64,000 nt of DNA. It comes from Gari tellinella. Lineage: Eukaryota; Mollusca; Bivalvia; Cardiida; Psammobiidae. Positions 48,101 through 60,100 of the stretch are shown in pieces. Every line of letters begins with the position of its first letter. The stretch's first letter is position 1. The stretch lies in the NCBI GenBank assembly GCA_922989275.2, contig OV277861.1, positions 19,808,479-19,872,478 of the forward strand. Reading direction: 5' to 3'. Both the position numbers and the translations under genes were made by a program. The notes beneath the pieces were generated by a model. The model did not search any database and was not told the DNA's origin. It saw only the letters and a list, made by a program, of their open reading frames with translations.

Positions 48101-51100
48101 AATTACCCCATAAATATGCATTTGATTGATTCCTCCACTGTAGAAAATAGTTCAATGTAATACAGTTATGAAAATGTGCTATTTTATAAGATTGTTTAAG
48201 CTCCTCAAGGCGCATTCTGTTTACTTTCAAACAGCTTTAAGTGGTCACCTGTCTTCAAAACTAGCAACAGGCCACAGAGTAAAAGGTTAACCAAAGTTTG
48301 GCTGAATTGCCACATTGATTTTTTTTCTTTCTGAACATCAATTAGGGGATACGTATATAAAGAGGAATGAACTTAATTCCATTATACACAAATATTGAAA
48401 GAGTGTTCTCCCTTACTGTAAATTAGATCTTTATTCAATAGAGGAAAGTTTGTTTTTCAGTTTCAAAAGAAATAAGTGAAAGTGGAAGCACATTCTGCTT
48501 TACTTTCAGCCTGCTTTAAGCTACCATCTGCTAGGATACAAAAAAATGTCTTATTGTACATTATTCAAGCCTGTATAAAATGGAACAATTTTCTTCAGTG
48601 GAGGAAAAAAATATTAAAAGGCGTTTAACCTATTACCCCATAGATACACCTTTTTAAACCTTTAATCAATTCCTCTACTGAAGAAAATAGTTCCAATTCA
48701 TACTGTCACAAATAAAAATCATAAGAAATATTTTCTACAGTCTAACAGATAATAGCTTAAAGCAGGCTAAAAGAGTGAAAGTAAAGCAGAATGCGCCTTC
48801 GACAGACAGACGCATTCTGCTTTACTTTCAACCTGCTTAAAGTGGTCACATATCTTTAAAATCAGAAACAGGATATGGGGTAAGGTTTAAAACGTGTATG
48901 TATGGAGTAATGGGTTAAAATTAAAATCTTTGTTTGCTGCTACAGCCTTCTCAGTATAAGCCACCAATAAACACATTCAACCCTAGCGAGTATACTCGTC
49001 ATTTACAAACAGTGTACCTAATAGGATTACACTTGTCCCATGCAAACAGTGTAGACCCTGATTAGAGGGCTCCTTAAAGAGCCCTCTGATCAGGGTCTAT
49101 ACAGTTTTGTCATTTTGAAATATATTGTTAAAATCAACCCTAAAAAGTCAACAAGAGCTGTCGGAGAACAGCAAAGCTTGCCTAATTAAACCTTTCTTAA
49201 ATAGGTAACTATCAAAAGAAAAGTGTATCAGTACATTGATATTCAAGCCACAGGGAACCTCCATTCAAAATATCAACTTCCTAATGCAAATATGTCATGT
49301 AGTATAAGTGCATTCCAACACTTACTCCTTAACTAACTTTGAAATTTCAGTCCCAAAACTCTAAGTCCACAAAAGGTGTAATTTTGACTTAATTTAAACT
49401 TTTAAAAAAAAAATAACTATGCAACTTCAATGTTCAACCCAAGGGCACCTCCATTCCAAATATCAGCTTCCTAATACAAATATTTCATGTAGTATTAGTG
49501 CATTACAACTCTTACCCCAAAACTTTAACCATGAGAAATCAGCCGAAAAACCTAAGTCCTCAACAGGTGAAATTTTGACTAAATTTAAACTTTTTTTTAA
49601 ATTTTAACTACGTAACATCAATGTTCAACCCACAGGGCACCTTGATTCCCAATATCAGCTTCTTAATACAATTATTTCAAGTAGTATTAGAGCATCACAA
49701 CACTTACCCCAAAACTTTAACCATGAGAAATCAGCCGAAAAACCTAAGTCCACAAAAGGTAAAATTTTGACTAAATTTAAACTTTTTTTTAAATTTAAAC
49801 TACGCAACATCAATGTTCAACCCACAGGGCACCTCCAATCCAAATATCAGCTTTCTAATACAAATATTTCATGTAGTATTAGTGCATAACAACACTTACC
49901 CCAAAACTTTAACCATGAGAAATCAGCCGAAAAAACCTAAGTCCCCAAAAGGTGAAATTTTGACTAAATTTAAACTTTTTTTTTAATTCCAACTACACAA
50001 CATCAATGTTCAACCCACAGGGCACCTCCATTCCAAATATCAGCTTCCTAATACAAATATTTCATGTAGTATTAGTGCATAACAACACTTATCCCAAAAC
50101 TTTAACCATGAGAAATCAGCCGAAACACTAAGTCCACAAAAGGTGAAAATTTGACTAAATTTAAACCTTTTTTTTTTAATTTTAACTACACAACATCAAT
50201 GTTCAACCCACAGGGCACCTCCAATCCAAATATCAGCTTCCTAATGCAAATATTTCATGATGTATTAGTGCATAACAACACTTACCCCAAAACTTTAACC
50301 ATGAAAAACCAACGCCGACGTGATTCCATAAGCCCCCCCATTCTCCGAATAGGCGAGCTAAAAATGAACTAGAATTATATTGAAACTGGAATTGTCCATT
50401 AAAATTTTCAGGGGTGAATGAGTTAATAAATTTGTTATCAAACCCAGAAAAGACTTACAAAACTCCGGCTCTTTATCCATCTTTACATATCCTGCCAGTC
50501 TGGACATCCAGCTCTTGCTAATGTCGTATTTGTAGTTATCCAGGTTAAGCATTATAACCTTGCGGTAACGAGCGCTCATGGACTGGGCAGAATGACTGGT
50601 GATCTGAAACAGACAATACTTGTCACATACCATTCCGAGGCCCGTTTCATAAAACTTTGTACGACAAGTGTTGTCGCAAGTTGAAACTTTAAAATACAAT
50701 TAATTTCTGATAAATTTCTCTATTTAATCCTGTCTTGTGGCACCCTTTGAATTTGGATTATAACAGTACAGTAAAACCTCTCTATTACGACCACTTAATT
50801 GTGTTAATTATCAGGTGTGTAGGGAAGGTGACTGCTTAAAGCAAGGTGACAGTGAAACAGAAAACTCCTTTAGGAGCTTTCTGTTTCCCTGTCACCTTGC
50901 TTTACGCTGTCACCTGTCTTTTATTCAATCAATAAGTCTTCTTTTTAGTGGTCGTGATAGAGAGGTTTTACTGTATTTCAGTAATATTGCAAAGTCCAGC
51001 TAAAGACCTAAGAAGCCTGTTTCAGGAACAATATCAGCAACTGGGTATAACCACTGACCTTCCGTATCCAAATTTGAGAATTTAACCCTCTAGCCCATAG

Positions 51101-54100
51101 CTAGTTTGCAGCGTATAAAACAGGTGATTGCACAAAGGAGTTTTCTGCTCTACTTCCAGTCTGCTTTAAACATTTACCTGTTAACCCATTACCCCATAAA
51201 TACTCCGATTTATGCCTTTGATTTATTCCTTAACTGTAGAAAATAGTGCAAATTTATAGTCATGAAATTGAATATGCAGTGTTACTGCAGGACTGAAATT
51301 TTAGAGGGTCATTTTTGACCCCCTTGGTGAAAATGTGGGGGTGATTTGAAAATTTTGGGGGTCACAGGATAGTTCGAACTTTTTTGACGTTTATAGATAG
51401 ATATTGAATAAAATACTTATTGTGTTGTTCAGTGTCTTATTTCACACTTAATTAATATAATTGAGAGACAAACGATCTAACTATATAGAAGAACTTCTAT
51501 TTCTATAACACCTCATCAGTACGGTCAGTGCATTTCACTATTACTTCAGACAAGCAAACATTCTTCATTTTTTAGGACAAGGTCTTTATGCAGGCAACCT
51601 GTTCGTGAAAAACATTTGTCAACTTTGTTAAATATAGAAGACTTCGATACCCTAAGTGTCACTTACTAATATCACGAATGGAGAACGAAGTTCTTCATTC
51701 GTGCTAATATTTATCGTAAAATGAAACTGACAGACTGTGAGACATGTAGATCTGGCCAGACAGACGAAGGTAAATTGATCCCTTTAAGTAGATGACATAG
51801 CACATGTGCATTTTATTCTCTTTGTTTGGGCGCTGAAGAGATAAAGAATCACAGAGTAAATACTCCATGAAAGAATGAAGTAAAATATTCTGCGTTTTTA
51901 GCAGACGATGCTTGAGCCTTTACGTTCATTACCCCAATAAAAACACGTTTAGCAAAGTAGTTCAATTAAGTTGAATTAACAAACAACAATGGCGACCGGT
52001 TCTGGCGATTAGCCGTACTACGGAAGTTTAAATCATGTTCAAAGGAAACAATTTAAAAGCATATTCAAAGACAATAAGTCTAGATCTGAGGATCTAATTA
52101 AATACTAAACACGGAATCTGTGTAGTTTTAATATATTTCGCCCTTTTCAACTGTCGATTTTTAATTACTCGAGTGACTTTATATGCCAATCGAACTGAAC
52201 TCTAATACCCACAATGCACCTGTCAAAACAACCAAAATGGCCGTTATCAGACTCTGTCAATTTCGTAACCGACATGCATACGACACGGAATGCATAATTA
52301 TGTATTTACTCCGGCCTCGGCGGCATACTTTCAATGAATATGCCGATTTTAACATTTTTAGTTTCAGTTAGTCGGCAGAATTGACTTGCGTCACATAAAA
52401 CGCACTTGCTGAATTTAGTTGTGCCAAAAGTGATTTTGTTGCGTCAAAAACGCAAGAAACGCGCTCTCGAGGTAACACTGAATATGCTTCATAAGAAATA
52501 TTGCTATATCCTAGCAGATGATAGTTTAAAGCAGGCTGAAAATATTTTAGCAGAAGATGCCTTCAGGCACTTTCTGCTTTATTTTCAACCTGCTTTAAGT
52601 GGACACCTATATTCAATACTAGAAACAGGCTATGGGGTAATAGGTTAACTCTTTGAACCCTAGTCGCACATATATGCGTTCTTTGCAAACAGTGTACCTG
52701 TGAAGAGTATACTTGTCCTATGCAAAAAGTGTAGACCCTGATCAGAGGGCTTCTTAAGGAGCCCTCTGATCAGGGTCTACACTTTTTGTGATATTGTAAT
52801 AAATTGACCAAAAAACCCCAACCTATATGGTCAAAAATAAACTTGACTAAATTGGAAACTGGAATTGTCCATTTAAAGTTTCAGGGAGAAAAGGGTTAAG
52901 GTGCAAAAAAGGCTTCCTATGGATATTTATCAAGGCACAACAGTAACATGAAAATACTTTACTATAAGTAACAGGTAAAGGCATCAAAAGGAATACAGTA
53001 CAAACTCTAAATTACGAGCACAAAAAAGAAGGCTAATTGATAATATACAAGGGCCACCATGGCCCTAAATCGCTCACCTGGTACACCATGTAAAACTTGA
53101 CCTATTGTGACCTCGATTATGACCCATAATCAACCTCTAGTTAACAAGATTTTTCTATGATTTGACTAAGTGACCCAGTTTTTGACCAAACGCAATCCAC
53201 ATTTGATTTTGACCTAGTAGGCAAACATTCTGACACTATTTCATTCAGATCTAATGAGATTTGTAGCCTCTGGATGGTTAACACTGTTGTTTTTTATTTG
53301 ACCTAGTGACCTAGTCTTTGACCCGACATGATCCATATTCGAACATGACCTAGATATTAATTAGACCAAGTTGCATAATCCAATGAGATCTGTAGCCTCT
53401 AGAGTGTTAACAAAGTTTTTCTATGATTTTACCTAGTGACCTAGTTTTTGACCGGACATGACCAACATTCAAACTTGACCTAGATATCAATTTGGCAAAC
53501 ATTTTGAATAAGTTTTATTAAGATCAAATGAGATTTGTAGCCTCTAGAGTGTTAACAAGGTTTTCCTGTGATTTCACCTAGTGACCTAGGTTTTTGACCC
53601 AACATGGCCCACACTCCAACTTGACCTAGATTTCTTCACGACAAACATTGTCATCAAGTTTCATGAAGAGCAGATAAAATTTGTAGCAGCTAGAGTGTTA
53701 ACGAACCAATTGTGAACGGACAACAGACATCCAGCGATCCTAAAAGCTCACATTGGCACTTCGTGCCATGCGAGCTAAAAAGACAGGTGACAGCTTAAAG
53801 CAAGGTGAGAGTCAAACCGAAAGCTCCTAAAGGTGCTGGCTAGGTTTACCTCTAACATCTCCATGTCTTTCCACACTCTCGTCCCTCCAGCTTCATGATC
53901 TCTGTGCTCCTCTATGAGGTAGGTTATCATTGCAACGTCCTCCTCTTTGGTGAATTTATTTCTTCTGGAAAAGAATGTTCAAAATAGTTTAAAATTGTTC
54001 TTACAAACTTGTCAATTGACAACCAGTATATATATTATGTAAGGCTCAGATCAAGAACCTGTCCCAGATCATGGGCAAATTAGAATAATGTGGGTCGTTT

Positions 54101-57100
54101 AGTAAAGCATGGGCTGCTTTCTCCCAAACCATGGGCCGATTTTACATCCATTACATCAAAACAATAATCATTTATTATTGATGTGCGTAAATTACGTCTA
54201 ATTCTGATGGTTGTTATTCAAAAGAAAACTTGTCCATCAGAACTGAAAACTGCAGCTGTCCAAAATTGAATACCCAATTGGTTCTGCGCTGGGACTGACT
54301 TAATAACACAGGTTGCACAATGGAAGGCGCACAAAACTAAATAGGGACATATACATTGAATGCAAAGTGAACTGCTTGCGGCTTCTATCTGCTAGGATAT
54401 AGCAAATATTTCTTGTGTTACACATTCATTACTGTATAAAAAGGAACTTTTTCTTCAAAGGAAGAATTAATAAGTTGCGTAAAAATGAGTAATCTATGGA
54501 GTATTGGGTTAAACAAAATGCAGGTAAATCTCCCGAGAATTGCTGCATACCAAAGTTTTACTATTAACCCATTACCCAATAGCCTGTTCCTAGTATTGAA
54601 GATAGGTCACCCCTCAAAGCAGGTTGAAAGTAAAGCAGAATGTGCCTTAAGGCCCATTCTGCTTTACTTTCAGCCTGCTTTAAACTTTTATCAACTAGAA
54701 TATACATGATTATGACTGTATAAATTGGAACTATTTTCTTTGATGGAGGAATAAATTGAAGGCATAAAAAGATGGGGGAAGGGGTTAATTCATACATGTT
54801 ACCCTTTACACTCCCTGGAAGTTGTTTTGATGATGACACTGGCATGTTCTAGGCTGTCATTAGAGTCCTGCATGTCTAACGACACGTCTGTATCTCCCCG
54901 TACAGTTGTGCCTGCTTTAACTCTGAAATTATAGGCAAATGACATCTAAACATTGTGAGGATTAATAGTCTATATGACAGATGGTAGCTAAACACATGAC
55001 ACAAGTAACCCCTCCCCCTTTTCCAAGATCCTAAAGGAGCTGTTATGCATTACTTTTGTCATGCATTAAGCAGTCACCTGTCTTTAAAGATCTACAGGCT
55101 ATCATATTCAATGGTCCCTTATTACAGGTTTTGACTTATATATGAATGCCTTATGGTATTAATTATTTAGAGCTGACTGCTTTTTGAAGTTAAACTCAAG
55201 GGAGATAACTGTATGTAAAGTCTGAATTTCTGGAAATCATGTATAAAAATAAACTTTTAAAAGTCAACTATAGGTTTTTATTAAAAAAATGTGTGACTAG
55301 TAGAATGGAGTAATATCTATCTATATCTAAAATAAGTATATGTTCCACAGGTAGATTTTTTGTAATTTGAAATTTAATGACTTTTTCAGAATTTGACTTT
55401 TTTTAAACATTGATATTTCCAGAAATTATTTTATTAAATATTTTTTGTTTGGACAATATCTCATATTGTCTGTGCAGTTTACTTGAATGTTTATAAACTA
55501 TTGAGTAATATAACTGAATAAAGAAAATATTCCTGTTGATTAGAACTTTTCTCTACAAAAAGTCCACCAAACATCAAGTTTCGAAAATTATTGGTTTATT
55601 GAAGAGAAATTTACCCAAAACAGTTTAAGGGATTTTTGTTCACTCATATAATCACCAATGTAACTTATTGGTAGTGTTAATCAACTTAGGCTGCAACCGT
55701 TTGCAGTCAAAAACCCTTCGGTGTGTATTGTTGGTGACCATTCAAAAACAACATAAGCCGTCTTGGACATTCTTCCAGCAAGCTAACAACTGTTAATTCA
55801 TAATCTAGCAATGACCTGGCTCCAAGGTTATAAAGCGTAGTAGTTGAATCTGAAGTCATTCTCAAGCATTTGATTGGTCAGATTTGAGCCTAGGCTCAAA
55901 TCTGACCCATCAAATGCTTGAGAACTCACTCAGGCTCAACTCAAACCCTTTATAACCTTGGGCCCTGTGCTTATATTTGCAGGTGTTCAGCTTACTTGTA
56001 TGGATCAGTATTCAGGATTTTGCCTTGTTTGATGCAGTCTGGAACAAAATCAGAGGTTATGTATCCATCCCTGGACACTGTACAGCCCTTCTCAGCAAGT
56101 CTACAAACAAATATCAAACTTTGAAATTTTACCATGCTAGCGGCGGATATAATTTATACCACAGTGATTACCTTTGCAAACAGTTTGGATCCTAATGAGA
56201 CGCTGCGTAAGGCGGATATAATTTATACCACAGTGATTACCTTTGCAAACAGTTTAGATCCTGATGAGACGTGGCGTTACGCCGAGTCTCATCAGGATCT
56301 AAACTGACACTCTGACCCTAAAAAGAAACTTTGAAAAATTTCTATTTTTTAAACGGTAGCACAGGGCTCCAGATAAGAGGTAGTTATTTCAACAAATCAA
56401 ACATTTTATCACTCATTTCAGCACCAAATCCTATGGTGTTACTACTCATTAGAATCGTCTCAAAGAGACGATTCTAATGAGTAGTGACACCATAGGGTTT
56501 AATTCAGAAATAAAGATTTTAAGTTTTGAAAAACTACCCTTATCTGTTGCTCTGTTAAAAGCAGATGACAATTATTGTTGTAGTCAAAAAATTATCCAGC
56601 ATGCAAAGAGTTAAATGCAGGCTATGTGGATCATGATGTATTTGGGGGGAGGGGAATGTGTAAACAGTTTTACAATGCTCCTTCCCTACAACGGCCATCT
56701 CAACAACGACTTCCTCCTTACAACGACTCTTGCAGCAGTTCCCTAAACAGGACAAATATATCTAACACTTTTACTGCTGCAATATTGTCTGTTTAAAATT
56801 GTCGTCTGCTGTTTTTCTAAAAGTTTCATATTGGACATTTTAACAGAAAAAAAAGTAAACTGACAAACAGCTTGAATCCAGATCAGACGTCGCATTACGT
56901 GGCGTCTGATCTGGATTTAAGCTGTTTGCAAATGTAGACCAATTTCCCTCCCTATAGCGACTCACTCCGAACAATGAACACAATATTTGTTTCCCACTGG
57001 GTGTCGTTGTAGAAAGGGACGGCTGTATATCAATTATCAAATTCAGATGGCAAGTAACTAGACATTAGAAGCGACTTTTAGCGCATTCATTTTATTCATC

Positions 57101-60100
57101 CGCCAAAGAAAACAATTCCATTTTATACTGTCATGAATATGTACTATAAGAAATATTTTCTATATACTAGCAGATAGTAACTTAAAGTAGGCTGAAAGTA
57201 AAGCAGAATGTGCCCTAGGGCACATTCTGCTTTACTTTCAGCCTGCTTTAATAGTTCACATATCTTAACTACTAGAAACAGGCTATGGGTTAAAGGGTTA
57301 AACTGTTTGTCAGATCATGTACAGTGGAAACTCAATATCTCAGAACAGACTTTAACGCAAAACCTTAATGTTGATCACAGAGGTCAAGGTTACGGAAATA
57401 CGATTTAAAATGCTGTATTTATCAAGGTGCATCTATGGTCCAAGTTTCATTGACTTAGCCCTTATAGTTTATGATATCCACGCCAATGCTGGGGAATAGC
57501 ATAAGCCCCACTCACTTTGTGGAGGTGAGCTAAAAAGCTCCAGCATGAGCTTTCTGCTTTCTGCCTGCTTCAAGCTGTCTTATAAATGAAAACTGGCCCA
57601 GCACTTATAAAGCCTTTGAGTTGAGTCTGAGTGCATTCTCAAGCATTTGTTAGTTAGTTACCGTACTTTGGGAATAATTGGCCGTGGTTAATAATTGGCC
57701 TAATTGGCCACATGACACGAATGGCGAAAATTCTACACCCCAAAATATCCTTATTATTGACCAACAAAGAAGTCAATTATCGCCGGCGACAAATAACTCG
57801 ACCCGAACATAGGCCTGAAGGTTCACACCTCCGTCCGTTAACCTGCAATTTGTGTTAGGTAAACCGTGAACGATATGCAAACACACTATTGTTTACCTTT
57901 ATTTTCTTTTATCCAAGTCGTTTGTGTAAGCAGATATCCCAAACTATAAATTACTCGAGTGTTAATTCCTTAAAAAACAAACATTCTCGAACACAAAATG
58001 AAACAGGAAACGTTCACTATTTACCTTAGACGGTGTTCTTATTTTTTAGCACGTTAAAATCGATACAGTCAATGCGATATACTGTAAACCAGTCTGACAG
58101 ACGTTATTATTTGCCTTACGCATCGGAACAATTTACGAACTAAGTTGGAGTTGTATTAAATTTTAATTTTTGTACTCGAGGATTTTTTACCAGATGTAAA
58201 ATAGCCTTAAAATTCATTCTATTGTGAATATATTTTCTGAGAAGCGAATGCAATAACATACTGACATTTTCGGACATGGAGTATTTTAGTCATTCCGTTT
58301 GAGCATCCGTTCTTCTTTCGAAGCCATTTTATCAACAAGGTTTTTTTGTGACGAGTTTGGGGCCCGTTTCATCAATATATACGATATATTTACAATCGTA
58401 AATTATATTATTTTGTTACGTATATATATGATACGTACTATAGGTGGATTACGATCTTATATACCATATATCGAAATGCGTTTCATCAACGCTATCGTTA
58501 ATAAGACAATTGTGCGTAATTATACGATAGGTTTACAATGTTTCATGAAACGAAACATTGATACATATAGGCGTTTAATTTTCGCCCCTTGGATCTCAGA
58601 ATGGCCAAAATTAAACAAACCAAAATAAAAAACGATCTTTTAGCACAAAATGACCAAATTATGACGACGCCAATTATTCCCAAAGTACGGTAATTAGATC
58701 CAGAGTTTAGTTTTCAACTGCTGCGGGTTTCCCAATTGCTGGGGTAGGCAGCAGGTGGCTAGAGTGTCTAACACCAAATCTCCACTCCACTCTATTCAGT
58801 GGATCAATGTCGCCAAGGTTGCATACATCCATGTCAGCCCTGAAACATCCAGACCATGTCTGTTTCGGTCTCCCACTCCCTCTGGAACCAGGAATTGGCA
58901 AGCTTGTAATTGAGCCTATGCCTAGACTCAAATATGACCAATCAAATTCTTGAGATTAGAATGATTTCAGACTCAATTCAAACGCTTTATAAGCATGTGC
59001 CCAGGTTGGGAGAGGGTGGGAGGAGTTATACAGTAGATATATTTGGCATGTCCAAAGGCCTTTTATACTTACTTGTAACACCCTGTAGTAACTTTTGAAG
59101 TAATTTTTCCACCCTCACTCTGCAAAGACAAAAAGAAAATAATTCAAACTAGAACTATCACCAAAGGTGATCCGTTTAAATCTTAATCGTTTCAAATTTG
59201 CAGTATAAAGCATGTAAACAATTTTGGAAAACAACCTTATAAATCTAGTATAGTAGAGTACATCAAGGGCAGATAACTAGAGCCTAAACAAAACTGAAAT
59301 GGAGCCTTTTCTAGCATTTCAAAGTATATCAAGGGCAGATAACTATTGCCACAATGATTAGATTTCAACAAAAACTGCACTATTTCGAGAACTTAAAGCT
59401 ATATACTTTGTGTGCAAGTATAATCAAAATCCATTGAAAACTAGTTGCAAGAGTGTAAACGCTGTTAGATATGGCATTTTCAGCAATTCAAGGGCAGATA
59501 ACTCGACCTATTGGTCCGATTTCAACCATAATTGCACTTACGTAAACTCTAAGTCTTATGGTCATATACAATCTGAGCAAGTTTAAAAAAGACTGGATAA
59601 AAATTGTGGCGTCTAGAGTGTAAACACCGTTAAATATGGCATTTTCAGCAATTCAAAAGTAGATAACTCTCTACCTATTAGTCGTTGATAGTTGAGTTTA
59701 AATTTAATTTACAGTAACATTGCCATTTGCAGTTTACGATTGCTAGGTAATAGACTGGTTACCCTTTTTCTGATGCTGATTCTACATTGGTACCTTTGAA
59801 GCGGGGCTATCAATCGTGCGCATGCGTTAAGTGCTGGGTTTCCCGAAATCATAAATAGCCAATATATATGAAAAGAATGAGACGACAAGAGGCGAGTTAT
59901 TCAAATTACTGCAAGATGAAAAGGTTAGAACTGTGATTTAACCTTACATTTTGGAACGTCTGACCACCAAAAGATACACGTAGACTTCATGCTGATTAAT
60001 AAGGTAGCGGTTTAGTATAATTTACCATACATAGAGGCACCAAACCAAAAATTTGCTGTGCCGACCCGAAAATCGAACTGAGACTTGTAAACGAACTTAA

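Noticed and set aside
58299..58628. 109-codon plus-strand open frame
   Set aside because: Lies within a TA-flanked transposon and a nested palindrome; no transposase motif visible.
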